In this document: piece after piece, positions 1 through 10,398 of the stretch
Numbering within the stretch: position 1 is the first letter of the stretch
Layout of the letters: every line of letters begins with the position of its first letter
Source of the DNA: Nemertoderma westbladi
Taxonomy: Eukaryota > Xenacoelomorpha > Nemertodermatida > Nemertodermatidae
DNA: 39,985 nucleotides
Direction: 5' to 3'
NCBI GenBank assembly: GCA_032718475.1
Contig: JAUCBJ010008044.1
Location: 1-39,985 of the forward strand
Position numbers and translations under genes: made by a program
Notes under the pieces: generated by a model
Seen by the model: only the letters and a program-made list of their open reading frames with translations
Database searches by the model: none
What the model was told of the DNA's origin: nothing

Positions 1-242
1 TTGATGACTTAAAGTTAATCTGCCTATTACCCAAGAGCGATTTTATTCGTTGCACTAAAACTTTCTGAAGTCGAGTGAAATACATTTTTTTCCATCATTT
101 CCATCTGCTGGTGGATGAATGAGTGGTTTCATTATACATCGATGGGCACAACTTATTCAGTTGGCGGTTCTACAAATCCACTCTTATCAGCTAATTTGAA
201 GCAAATGTTTAAGTAAGACCAAAAATGACCAAGAATAAGTAA

Positions 243-282
243 TAAATACACATATACATATACATACATACATACATATATT
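243..282. repeat. CATA microsatellite
   Basis: A short run of CATA and TACATA units in AT-rich DNA. The remainder of positions 1-640 shows no coding exon. By orientation it would be intron or flank downstream of the GPCR exon at 643-863. Confidence 0.8.
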
Positions 283-642
283 GCGGCTTTTTTCAACGTC
301 TAAATGTGAAATTTATAAACACCGGTCCGAAAGGATTGTAAAAGTTGTACTAGGCTTAATATGTTTAATGGTTTTTAATAGTGCATACTGTTGGTGCTGA
401 TCAGGCCTACTGGGCTGACAGCTACAGGCAGCACCACATTACTGACTGCCATAGTGGTATAAGGATCTAAGGACCCTGATCTGAACTTATGTGAACCTGA
501 TATGTGAAAGATATATATATAAATCATTGTAAATCACTTTCCATCATGAATTACAATATATGCGAATAATAATTATAATATTCAATAAAAATATTAGATT
601 CAAATAAATATTAGCCATGATGGAACATGATGGGTTTCTTAC

Positions 643-863
643 CTTAATTTATGGTCTTTAAAAAAAGCGTAAATTACCAATGAGTTTCCCAGTGTCGTGA
701 ATAGACTCAGTATTGACATTAGACACCCCAGTATGATAGTAACTGGTAGAGACCATTTCCATTTGTGGAAATCAACAACATCCGAAATTGATGAATTTGA
801 TAAAGTATAGTTCAATTCAAGGAAGTTATTATCACTCAATGATAATACTGTCGGTACAGCCAT
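643..863 (-). CDS. First coding exon of a class A (rhodopsin-family) GPCR, partial
   Basis: The 221-bp exon encodes an N-terminus of about 37 residues with two N-glycosylation sequons (N18-Y-T, N23-S-S) and then a first transmembrane helix at about residues 39-67. That helix carries the family motif T-L-G-N-S-L-V (N60 is the conserved Asn of TM1) and is followed by a basic first intracellular loop (K-D-H-K-L-R). I start it at the ATG at 863, because the frame upstream has no Met and contains a pyrimidine-rich splice acceptor ending in TTTTTCAG at 872, so the exon probably runs 871-643 with a very short 5' UTR. It ends at a consensus donor, AG|GTAAGA (intron from 642), in phase 2. The loop resembles amine receptors (histamine H3-like or muscarinic-like), but one helix cannot settle the ligand. 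Later exons should lie toward or beyond position 1; none was found in 1-640. Confidence 0.72.
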
Positions 864-871
864 TACCTTAT

Positions 872-1369
872 CTGAAAAAGTAAATAACAGAGTTAACAAG
901 TTAGGACAGAAATAATAGAAAATTACAAAGTAAACCCGTAAATATTATCATTAAATAAGTCATCCAACCCAATGCTATATCATAATATAATATTAATTAA
1001 AAATCAAGAATATAACTGTAGGGTGTGAACCAGGTGTATCCAATACAGAATAATGGATTAAATAAAAATCAACTGACGTTCAATCACTTCAAAAATGTTT
1101 TTATTTTTTGTGAGCTATCGATAATTCGTTTTCAAATATAGGCGATATTAAATCAAATGTAGAAAATAGTTAAAAAAGAAAATCAAATGTTGCTGACTGA
1201 ATGAACCGTACTGCTCCGTATGTATAACCCGGCACTCCTGTGGTTTGTTTTTTGATTTAATACTAAAACTTTAAAACCTATGAGATACAAACTTTACATA
1301 ATAAGCAAACAGATTTATCATCTGTACCAGAAAGCAAGATTCAACTTCTATACTGCAAAGATTCCTCAT
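872..1369. other. Non-coding, upstream of the GPCR exon
   Basis: AT-rich DNA with no exon, RNA gene or repeat that I can support. It would be intron or 5' flank of the minus-strand GPCR. Confidence 0.5.
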
Positions 1370-1710
1370 GGTGAACATCCCAAGTACAATGCACACATCT
1401 CCAACCAGACACTATATAACATAGGAGGTGTCTCATTGGTTCCCCCAAGTTTGACACTAGTACAAAGTCGCATCCGCTTTGCAGGACATTGCTTTCGCAG
1501 TGAGGACCTGCCAGGGTATAATCGTGTGCTTTGGCGGCCTCATGGAGTGAATAAGCATGGTGGACAGCCCATGACTTTCTTGAGACGCATCTTAAAGGAC
1601 ACTGGCCTTGAAGATGCGTATGATCTAGCAAATGTCATGGGTGATAGGGAGTTGTGGCGGCGCAATTTTGTCGACAAGCCGGCACAGCATTCTTAAAATG
1701 CAACTGCAAT
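1370..1710 (+). pseudogene. C-terminal fragment of LINE reverse transcriptase (family A)
   Basis: An open frame (stop at about 1696) encodes the tail of a LINE ORF2 downstream of the RT catalytic core. Visible landmarks are N-A-H-I-S-N-Q-T-L-Y-N, R-I-R-F-A-G-H-C, a G-G-Q-P-M-T-F block and a D-T-G-L-x-D-A-x-D-L-A-N-V-M-x-D-R-x-x-W ending, as in the RTE/L1-like elements often annotated as craniofacial-development-protein-2-like. The minus-strand copy at 2987-3745 matches it almost base for base over the first 100 or so bases and again at the end (AAGCCGGCA.AGCATTCTTAA), which places it in the same family. It is 5'-truncated, and the 30-odd residues preceding the homology are chance ORF. No function is expected. 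Confidence 0.8.
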
Positions 1711-2754
1711 TCAGCAAGCCGATCCGAGTAGTCCTCATGGTGAAAGTTAAAGTAGTGGTATATTTTCTTAACCAAATCAATATATTATTTTGAAACATTA
1801 GAACAAACCCATATTTTTTACGCATATTCTATCATCAGTAACCCCCTCCAAGTAAATTTACCCTGGAGGCTAATAACTATTACGCTGGGCCTATGTAATA
1901 ATTTTAAGTTAAATATTGTACAGAGCTTATCTAGCTGGTCGAAGTTGCCAATCCCATTAATACCACTATTGGGTTCCCCGTCCATTTGTGATTGACAGAA
2001 ATTTGGGGGAGAAAAATTTATGAATTCCCATAGTATGATATCCGCGTATTCATTCTCAAAGAAAGATTATTTCCAGGGCGTCGTTTTGTGGGCTGAACAA
2101 ATACAAACATTTAGCAATCAGGAATTTAATATCAAAGCATGGCGATTTACTGCGCATTCGATTTCAAACTTTGCATTAACTTTAATACCCAAATTGATTA
2201 ATTAAGTCGAGATGAATTATTCCGAAAACCGCTTCAATGAAGTTAAGTTTTGAGATCCTAAAGTGATTTGGAGGATAACTAAAGTGTCCTTGACTTAGGG
2301 AAAATAAATTGAGATGCATTATTGTAAGCCAAAAAAAAAGAATTTTCGAAAATTATTGTTGCTTTTTACTGTAGCCCGAGAGAGGCGAACTGTAGCCTTG
2401 GAGGCGAACAACAATGATAAGAAGAAAACCTCTCGTTTTGTCTGTAGGGGCTTTTTGAAGCGAAACTTCAAAGATGAAAAAGTCTGTAATAATATGTGGA
2501 AATAAAACGACAGTGCATGTGATTGATCATTGAACATAATTACTCAAACCAAATGATTTATTATGTTAATAAATACTACTATAATCGGCCTACTACAATG
2601 AAACTGCACATTGAGATGCTATGCCAGCTTAACATATATCTAGAAGATGTATCTCTCATTCTCTAGAAACAGAGTACCGTAGTGTACCGTACCGTAGTCG
2701 CTGAGTATCTGCTGGTATGGGGCGAGCCATGTAGTGTGGCGAGTTCGTATCACT
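1711..2754. other. Non-coding
   Basis: No gene is supported. Short ORFs at 2020-2205 and 2314-2505 lack recognisable domains, start context or splice signals. A TACCGTA-rich patch lies near 2677-2697. Confidence 0.5.
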
Positions 2755-2996
2755 ACACTTAACATTGGGTATTTATTTTAACATTTGTGATAGTTTTGTG
2801 TTTGTATGTACTCTATATTCTTGTATATGTATTTTGAGACTAACTTCACAGATTTATATTTATCACTTGTGCTATTTTTGGGTTTGTTTATCTTCACTAT
2901 GTACTCTTTATTCTATTCTATGTTTTGCTTCTTGTCCAAAGACCCTTATTGGGGTATATGGAGCTTTAATAAAATAAACTAAAAAAAACTATTTTG
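2755..2996 (+). mobile_element. 5'-truncated LINE 3' UTR with A-rich tail
   Basis: A T-rich stretch is followed by a small hairpin-like segment (AGACCCTTATTGGGGT) and the ending GGAGCTTTAATAAAATAAAC plus an A-rich tail. That is the usual 3' end of jockey/CR1-type elements: polyadenylation-like AATAAA followed by a short A tract. No ORF2 sequence remains upstream, so this is a heavily 5'-truncated insertion. Its tail abuts the end of the minus-strand LINE fragment at 2987-3745. Confidence 0.5.
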
Positions 2997-3745
2997 TCAC
3001 CATCATGCAATCCACAATTGGCAAGCCAAATATAGCGTGAATTAAGAATGCTATGCCGGCTTATCAACGAAGTTGAACCGGCACAACTCCCTATCCACCA
3101 TGACATTCGCGAGATTATCCGCATCATCAAGGCCAGTAGGAGGCGTCTCACGAAAGTCATGAGCTGTCCACCATGCTTATTTTCTTCATGGGACTTCCAA
3201 AGATCAAGATTGTGCACAGGATGGTCCTAACAACGGCGAGAACAATGACCTGCAAAGCGGGGGAGGCTTTGTTCTAGTGTCAAGCTTGGGGGAACCAATG
3301 AGACACCTCCAATGTTATATAGTGTCTGGTTGGAGATGTGTGCATTGTAATTTACACAGTGAACACAACCTAGCATTCTTGTGAATGTGCCATCCAGAGA
3401 TTTGATGTCCTCAGTAGTGTGAGCCCAGCATGGACTCCCGTAGAGGAGTACTGGAACTACTGCTGCTCTAAAAAATCGGAACTTATGTTTACTATGAACT
3501 GTTGTCTTTCAAATCCTGGAAAGCCTATTCAATGCTGCCCATGCCTTTCCCTTACGTATTCGAAGGTCGTCACCTGACAACCGGATCCATGATTCCAGGT
3601 AACAGAAGTCGTACTCAAACTCAACACATGCTCAAGCATACCAGAACATATATCTTAGTCAACCACAATTATGAATAAGAATGGTCCAAGGGTGTCTCAC
3701 TGGAGGACTTTCCATAACACTTCGAATGGTTCTGTGTCACCATGC
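2987..3745 (-). pseudogene. Decayed LINE reverse transcriptase, internal deletion (family A)
   Basis: Read on the minus strand from about 3745, the copy starts with an RT block (V-L-Q-stop-D-T-L-G-P-F-L-F-I-I-V-V-D, the motif before the YADD loop). It then jumps, without YADD, to the E-Y-D-F-C-Y-L-E-S-W-I block, continues through A-A-V-V-P-V-L-L-Y-G-S-P-C-W-A-H, and on to the same C-terminal tail as the copy at 1370-1710. Stops and frameshifts interrupt it and the catalytic loop is missing, so it is inactive. It gives the best view of this family's tail in the window; other fragments lie at 12415-12600 and 15800-16050. Confidence 0.78.
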
Positions 3746-4072
3746 ATGTTAATAAATACTAAAGTACTATACAGCAAAACTCTGCGCATAAAAGTACTAA
3801 TTTCTTACCCACCCTCAGCAAAATGCTCCAATAAAATGATAAACTAATTATTGTCTGTTCGAGAATGGAATATAATACCTGAAACAAATTTATCCGCATA
3901 ACTTCTGATTATATCTAATCGAAGTATAACTAATCGAGTTAATCAGTATTGATTAATCAGTACATACTTCAATACCAGTACTTCCATAACCCTAATACCA
4001 GTATACTGCAGTACTGTAATACAATAATAGACGAGGCTGTACGCGCTGTGTTGAGTTTGATAGGACTGTTAT
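3746..4072. other. Non-coding, upstream flank of the GST gene
   Basis: AT-rich DNA with short repeated words (AATACCAGTA, GATTAATCAGTA). No gene is seen. Confidence 0.5.
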
Positions 4073-4080
4073 TATAAATA
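4073..4080 (+). promoter_or_regulatory. Candidate TATA box of the GST gene
   Basis: TATAAATA lies 62 bases before the GST start codon at 4142. A start site about 30 bases downstream would leave a 5' UTR of roughly 35-40 bases. The match and spacing fit a TATA promoter, but nothing else was tested. Confidence 0.4.
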
Positions 4081-4141
4081 GGGCTTCTTTATTTCTTTCT
4101 TTCTTTGTTTTCTTGTTATTGTTTCATTGTTTGCAACTAAC

Positions 4142-4594
4142 ATGGCTTCTGATAGTACTAATATAGTATTGTACTGGAGTTCAGGGAGTCCACCATGTTG
4201 GAGAGCATTGATATCTCTGTTCGAGAAACAGTTGGGCGGGTTTGAATCCAACCTCAATGAATTCTCCAAGAGAGGCCACAGGTCGCCGGAGGTACTTGCC
4301 CTGAACCCCAGGGGACAAGTCCCGACATTCCGGCATGGGGACACCATAGTTAACGAATCGGTGGCCATTTGTTTTTACCTCGAGAACGTTTTTAAGAATC
4401 AAGGAACCAAACTATTACCCGAGTATCACAAGGAGATAGCAACTGTACTCCAAAGAACTCTTGAAGTTCTTTCACTTGCTATGAAAGGTCGCGCCGTCGT
4501 TTACAAACATCAGGGAATTACCGATGATGAGTTAAAGCAAACAAGCAGGATTTTCAGATTTTCTTTCTTTTCAGTTAGAACACGAAACTTTTAA
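4142..4594 (+). CDS. Glutathione S-transferase, rho-type (GSTA/GSTR-like), N-terminal part
   Basis: GSTs conjugate glutathione to electrophiles in the cytosol. The ATG at 4142 opens a thioredoxin-fold N-terminal domain: beta strand I-V-L-Y-W, then G-S-P-P-C-W-R (residues 15-21, the rho-class signature), A-L-N-P-R-G-Q-V-P-T-F (cis-Pro P61) and V-N-E-S (E72-S73, which contact the gamma-glutamyl of glutathione). After residue 85 it passes into the helical domain (F-K-N-Q-G-T-K-L-L-P, then T-D-D-E-L-K-Q near 132). The family is about 220-230 residues, so only about 60 percent is here and the rest must be in later exons. The last dozen residues before the stop at 4592-4594 look like intron read-through. 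I found no strong donor (GTTAAA inside D-E-L is the nearest), so the true exon end is uncertain and a pseudogene is possible. It stands alone behind a TATA box. Confidence 0.75.
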   Translation: MASDSTNIVLYWSSGSPPCWRALISLFEKQLGGFESNLNEFSKRGHRSPEVLALNPRGQVPTFRHGDTIVNESVAICFYLENVFKNQGTKLLPEYHKEIATVLQRTLEVLSLAMKGRAVVYKHQGITDDELKQTSRIFRFSFFSVRTRNF

Positions 4595-4659
4595 TTCACT
4601 TATACGATGCTATAAATTCACATTTTAGGTTTACAAAGGCGCTGATTCTAATGGAATAC

Positions 4660-5300
4660 ATTTATAATATGCCAGATCATTGCTACTTGTATTTTTCGGC
4701 GTAATTTGGCAAATTTTGGTGCTAGCAACAAATTTCGTACCCATCACCAAAAAGTACAAGTTTGCGATGTCCAGTGCTGTTTTTATTGATTCCATCGGAT
4801 TCAGGACCCTCATAAACCCGTATAACACAAGAAACAAGATGATGCTATCTACTGATCAATTTGCTTATTTCAAAAATTTGGTGCTGGCACATCAATTTTC
4901 ACCCACCGGCGAAAGATACAAGTTTGAAAACTCTTATGAAATTTTTATTGATTCCATTGAATTCAGAACCTTCACAAAACCGTATAACGCAAGATTAATT
5001 GATATATTTGGTGGTTTTCATAATTTGGTGCTAGCATCACATTTTGCACCCACTTCCGAAAAATACAAGTTTGAGATGTCTAGTTCGATAATTATCTATT
5101 CCATTGAATTTAGAACAGCCATAAACCTTTAAAACGCAAGAAATAAATTTTCACAAGCAATTTTATCTTTTGAATGGATTTTCAAAATTTCGTGCTAGCA
5201 CCAAAATTTGCACACAGCACCGAAAATTACAAGTTTGATATGCTTGGTGCAACTCGTATATATCCCATCGAAACCAGAACCCAAAAAACCAATTGCTAAC
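4660..5300 (+). repeat. Diverged tandem array, four units of about 150-165 bp, frame-preserving
   Basis: Units are anchored by GGTGCTAGCA-like starts at 4718, 4880, 5027 and 5191, giving spacings of 162, 147 and 164. Each unit continues with a TACAAGTTTGA core and an ATTGATTCCATTGAATTCAG core. The first two spacings are multiples of three, and one frame stays open from 4680 to 5132, encoding a repeated peptide: N-L-V-L-A, x5-8, E-K-Y-K-F-E-M-S-S, x4, I-D-S-I-E-F-R-T, x3, P-Y-N-A-R. Unit 4 encodes the same peptide after a 2-base slip and a stop. I do not recognise the motif; it may be a decayed repeat-protein gene or a non-coding tandem repeat. Confidence 0.7.
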
Positions 5301-5519
5301 ACCAAAAAGCCGGTGTAAATCAAAAATAGAAATGGTACATATCATATTTATGAAATGTGATTTGCAAAAAACGTCTCAAAAAAAAGTGCCAAAAGTAGGG
5401 TTAAGAAATGGTGCTATAACTCGAGAATTACCCAATATTTTTGAAAACGGTTTTCACTACTAGGAAGACAATAGATTTTTAGCAAAAGTCATAAAATTTC
5501 AGATTCCAAACTGCGTTTG

Positions 5520-5690
5520 TTTCAGAATTATAATAAAAAAACCACGGGATTGGGTCATTTTGACCCCCCCCCCCCCCCCCCCCCCGGGTTTAATAGGGTA
5601 AGTGATTTGTTGGTACTAGAGGAAAGCTGGGGCGTGCAAGGATTCCAAATATGTAATATTTGAATTTGGTGCAACGGTGCTATACGGAGA
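5520..5690 (-). mobile_element. Partial copy of the poly-C/poly-G element
   Basis: A run of about 22 C (from about 5564) is followed by sequence whose reverse complement matches the copies at 11164-11215 and 32905-32960 (ACATATTTGGAATC.TTGCA, then CAGCTTTC and ACCAACAAAT). To the left, GGGTCATTTTGACCCC resembles the terminal TGTCATTTTCTGATGATACGG region of the 10399-11463 copy. It appears truncated. Confidence 0.6.
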
Positions 5691-8240
5691 GTAACGGATA
5701 GTTAGTTATACGGTTATTCGAATGTTGCATAAGTGATTAAATAATAAACATATATTTGTTTCAACAAATAATAACCATAAAAAAAATGAGATAAGGTCAG
5801 TTAGGCCGAAACGTACGTACAGCGCTAGTTAAAAACCCGGCGACGTGCTTCCCATTTTTTCAATTTCTGAACAAAACAATATTGATCTGTGGTGGCTGGA
5901 GGATGGCGCCTCTTTGGCCTGCCCACACCTCCGTAAATCACTCAGTTCCGATGGTACATTACTGCACAAACTGGCGTAAGGGGAAAAAACCACAATAATT
6001 TTTCGCCTTTATGCCGTATTAGTTTTTTAGATTTTATTGACAAATTTGATGGTGGTCTTAAAGTTGTATTATATATGAATAATGCTCATCGGTAAAGAAA
6101 AATTAGGCTAAATTTAAAAAAATCAATAGTTGTTATTTTTGTTGTATATATAATATTTACGGTAATTAATTATTACAAAAAAAATATATTGTTTTGTCAT
6201 TCATTATTATGACAAACAAAAAAGCATGGTGCAACTTAACAAATTGATCACTTTAATATTATTAAACACATGTTAACACATATTAAAATTAAAAAATTAA
6301 ACACATATTAAACACAATTTTTAAACACATGTAGATATATCGCCGTTTATAAATTTGAAATCGGTGCTCTTCCCATTGGAGTAATAGTTGAACTCACCAA
6401 CAGATCACTCACCCCTTCCCCAGAGCACCTACAAACGTATATGTTTTGTTTTTGTAAATAAATTTAGCCATGCAGTACACAATTCCTTCACCTCATTAGA
6501 GAATAATTACTAAGTACATTTTGTGGAATAAATCATCATGTAATTAAATTACACTGTAAAAACCATAGTGGGGATATCAAATAACAAATATAGGGCGTTT
6601 CTCAATTTTCCTCATAAATAGTGTGTTTTGACCAGGGGGGTTAAGTCTAAGGAGGTTTTTGTATGCCGAACTTTGGCAACGTAAAATAAAAAATCAATAA
6701 GGTATGTTATAGTTATATGGTGAATTTGTTGTCCTAGTGATTGGTTGCATTAGTAGGGCCTACCCCTACTCGGAAAGGAAACCATTGAAAAAATTTAATC
6801 CAAGAAAAGGTTTGTTATTTACAGATTCATAACATGTCCATTGCACGTGCTTCTCAAATAATGCCCACAAACAGGAAAGAGTAGAGTATGCCCCTAACCC
6901 TTGTGTTTTTGCAGAGTATTCCCTTTTTAAACAGTTGATATCCTCAGGATGTAAGTAAGTGCAAAATCTGCAGCAGGGTAAACAAATCTTGATTAAAATC
7001 CCATCCCACCCCATTATAAGTTCTATCGAAGGGAAATATCCCAAGGCCACTTAAACGAAACAACTCAAGAAAACTAAGGAACCTCATATGAAACATAGAT
7101 TAATCCTATAAGAAACAGTTCTTCATAGCCTTTGGAAAAGAATCCATAGTTTTTTCCAATTAATCTCCTGAAATTAAAAAGCAGCCTCTTCACTTTGCAA
7201 AGTATGTTTCTTCACTAAATGTCACTTCATGAGCACATCTCATGGCTCTAGCATTACATCGTGTTCTCTAGGGAAATTATTTCCTAATTAATCTTAGATA
7301 TACGATCCAAAAGACAAAAATCTATAAGCATTTATGTAATTCCTTAAAGACGAACTGCCATTTGTGTATAGGTGTGGTTATTCAACCTACAGATTATGTC
7401 GGATCATGCTGCTTGTTACATTAATCTTCACCTTCATACCATACATAATCACATACATAATTGAACAGAAAATAGCAACAATATTCAGACTACAATACAA
7501 TAATCCCAACAATCAAACTCCTAAAGTTAAATCGTATTATGCTAATCTTTCTATAGCAAAGTCGGATACTTATCAATGGACAAACACGCAATAGTAATGT
7601 TGACGGACTGGAGTTGTTTATATCTGGTAATGAGGTAGTGGTATGTGTCCAGGCCATTCCAACACTTACAATAGAATCAACAGCACCCTTGAAAACTTAT
7701 ATATCTATAAAAATATAGTATGTCGGCATGATTTTCAAATATTTGTGTGACTTGCCTACCCAATGTTCCACAAAGTGGAACTACTATACAAGCAGTTTAG
7801 GCCATTCGAAACATTTTGACAATAAAATCAGCTAATCCCGCCTTCCATTAAATAACTATCACTATTACTGAGACTACCTGAACCTTACGACCATTTTTGT
7901 GATTTAAGGAAATTAAATTTGCTGTGAAGTGTGTAGAGAAACTTTACATATTTTCATTCATAACACATGTATCGTATATTATATATCATATTGTCTGATT
8001 TTACCGTTATATTTCCATTACATGAATTCCGCAAACAAAGTACCTCTATTTCAAGGAATGAAGACTAAATGAGATTTAGTTCAAAATAGTAATAACCCAT
8101 TGTTTTTTTTGTGTTTTTTCTAAAGTGTTATTTCGAAAGTTGTTCAAAAGTTCGAGAAAAGGATTTTATTTGAAAAGGATCTTCTTCTCACTAATATTTT
8201 TTAAATGGAGTTAATTAATCTAACTTTTTTTCACTAATTA
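5691..8240. other. Long non-coding stretch
   Basis: No gene, RNA or bounded element can be supported. There is a cluster of ATTAAACACA words at about 6255-6330 and AT-rich DNA throughout. ORFs at 6766-7050 (minus) and 7364-7594 (plus, one hydrophobic stretch) begin at non-ATG codons or lack domains and look like chance frames. The AGGCCATTC segments near 7651 and 7800 are weakly similar to each other. Confidence 0.5.
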
Positions 8241-8244
8241 CCCG

Positions 8245-8372
8245 AAATTAGTTTAAAAAAGTCTTTTTTTAACTAATTTTTGTGGAAAATTAGTTTAAAA
8301 AAGTCTTTTTTAAACTAATTTTTGTGGAAAATTAGTTTAAAAAATTATTCTTTTGACTAATTTTAGCTTACT
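8245..8372. repeat. 42-bp tandem repeat with hairpin units, three copies
   Basis: ATTAGTTTAAAAAA recurs at 8247, 8289 and 8331, an exact 42-bp period. Each unit contains its own inverted repeat (TTAGTTTAAAAAAGTC against a CTTTTTTAAACTAA-like arm), so single strands can fold into AT-rich hairpins. Confidence 0.75.
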
Positions 8373-9726
8373 GAACAACTAGCTCACGTCACACAGCATT
8401 CCTTAGTACAGTACCGGTACCGGTACTTGTACACGGTAACACAGAAGGCCTAGTACTGTCTGACTGCACAGTACTATCTGACTGCAATTGGTGCCACCTG
8501 TCACAGATGTCATAGATAGACCTGTCTCATCCTCAGATCGTACTGAATGGCTGTTAGCAGTACCGGTAGTACTGTAGGCCTAAATATAATTTTCAAATGG
8601 TTCGAATCTATAGAGTTGCAGTAACGTACCTGAAAGTTTCCACAGCGTGAACTAGGTGAAAAAGCTTAACATTTTATCGGGTTTCAAAAGGTTGAAATGT
8701 TCCACAGAGTAAAAGATTTCACATGATAAAATGCTCCACATGCCTAATAATTTCACAGGGTAAATGATTTGAAGTTACGGTATATTCAGTACAACATGTT
8801 CAGTATTATTATTATTATAAATTATCAACATCTATGTGCAGTAAATACTATAGGTATAGTTGTTAATAATTAATATTATTGTAATTAATTATCACGAGAA
8901 TTGAACAGCCCAGTCCCACCCACTGATAGTGATCTAATACAAAAAAATAAACATAGTCAATGCTCTTTTTTTGCTTGTAGTGTACATACAAATGTAGGCC
9001 TAGTTTAGAGTGGCTCCAAACGTCTTAAGGTGGTGAGTGAGCTGACAAATTTGAGTATGGAGCATTGATGGGTGTGAAGATTCAATGTGGGTTGTTTGAT
9101 TATACATAGTAGGTTCCAGTATAAATACTGTAATTAAACATTGTTATTATTCCTACCTGCTTTAATCAGTCTCTTCAGTTGTTCGTATCTTCTTCCAACA
9201 ATTAATTTCCTGTAACAATATACCGATTGAAGAATGAATAATTATTTATTTGCAATGTTATAGGTGAGTGGGAATATATATACGACAGCAGAGGCCGGGG
9301 AACAGTAACTGGCATGTGATTGGATAATAAATGATTATATATTATAATGCATCATCTTGAAGATTCAACTACAACTGGTGCCTACCATATGGATGGATGT
9401 TTGGTATTTTAGAGTTAGAATTTGGATGAGGCTCTGTCTACCTGCCATACAACATTAGCATTTCAGAACACTGAATAAGATAACATGGCCTTAAATTACG
9501 TGCCCATTACGAATTTTCAAAGGGGAATTATTTATTTAATGGGTATTTATAATTCAAAACTGCTGACATTTGAAAGTGCATACAAGTCAATCCTAAACGA
9601 AAGGAACAGGTTACAGTGGAAGGCTACTACTAGGTTGAGCACAAAAGTAATCGGACAATGGAAATGAGATCCTCCCAGGCTTCCTGATTCTCTATAGTTG
9701 TCGCAATTTCTTTTCTCCAAAGTTCA
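8373..9726. other. Non-coding, rich in short palindromic words
   Basis: CAGTACCGGTACCGGTAC-type words lie near 8408-8430 and recur near 8560, with AGGCCTA words and CTGTCTGACTGCA/CTATCTGACTGCA duplications at 8457-8485. No exon is supported. GAAAGGAACAGGTTACAGTG at 9599 resembles the minisatellite unit at 37596-38240. Confidence 0.5.
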
Positions 9727-9976
9727 GGTCCCACATTGGTCTAGTGGTTATATTTGAATTTACATCTCACGGAGGTCGTGGGTTCAGGCCAGGGCAGGTC
9801 TCGTTTCCGCAAGCATGCTTTTACTGGACTAGCCAGGGCGCATCTCTGCAATGCATCCTTAAGTAGTACTGGAGTTTCCTCTTGGGTGTATAGTTATGGA
9901 GGGGCAGCACTGGAAATAAGACAATGTGCGTAATCTGCCCTAACGGCCGATGAAAATTTACTTTACTTTTACAGTA
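9727..9976 (+). mobile_element. tRNA-derived SINE
   Basis: The head carries RNA polymerase III promoter boxes: an A-box-like TTGGTCTAGTGG (9736-9747) and a B-box-like GGGTTCAGGCC (9780-9790), with the spacing of a tRNA and a tRNA-Glu-like start. The arms do not pair as a functional tRNA. A body of about 170 bp follows and ends in TTTACTTTACTTTTA. The head matches the one at 33264 closely (shared ACATCTC..GGAGGTCGTGGGTTCA). The right edge touches a LINE fragment, so it may have inserted into that fragment. Confidence 0.7.
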
Positions 9977-10195
9977 TCCCCTTCAAGTTCGTTTATGTCA
10001 AAGGCGGTCGTCCATGGCAACATGTACCTTGTGTTGGTTGCAATAAAAAAAACTGTTATGACTTCATGTTGACTTCTCCAGTAATGCCACTTAATCGTAG
10101 TCTGCGTTCATGCAGAGTAGTTGATAAAGGTGGTATTGTAACACCATAAAGATCTGCGATTGTCAAATGTTCTCTAGCTGAAGTTTAGTGCTGAC
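9977..10195 (-). pseudogene. C-terminal LINE RT fragment (family B)
   Basis: On the minus strand one frame encodes H-L-T-I-A-D-L-Y-G-V followed by P-P-L-S-T-T-L-H-E-R-R-L-R-L-S-G. After a break, G-R-P-P-L-T and N-E-L-E-G-D-T appear in shifted frames. These correspond to the L-Y-G, R-E-R-R-x-R-x-x-G-H and G-R-P-x-x-T-Y blocks of LINE ORF2 tails. The sequence differs from family A (1370-1710). Frameshifts and stops make it a remnant. The SINE at 9727-9976 lies directly against it. Confidence 0.6.
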
Positions 10196-10398
10196 CTTCA
10201 CTATTGGTGTCGGTTGTCGAAATAGTGTTTAATTAGTTTAATTTAATTAGATAGAGTTACAGCCACTTTAAGTGAAATCACCTGCCACATGAAATTCGAT
10301 ATGAGTAAACATATCATATGAGTACATATCGATATGAGTACAGCGAAAATAATAATACTCACTCATTCATGAGCACATGTAATGTATGAACACAGTGT

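Noticed and set aside
6766-7050. 94-codon minus-strand ORF
   Set aside because: It starts at GTG, has no domain and no exon signals; likely chance.
7364-7594. Small membrane protein ORF
   Set aside because: It has one hydrophobic stretch in AT-rich DNA, a non-ATG start, no splice sites and no recognised motif.
9727-9800. Functional tRNA gene
   Set aside because: A- and B-box words are present but the acceptor and anticodon arms do not pair, and a long body follows. It is a SINE head. The same applies at 33264.
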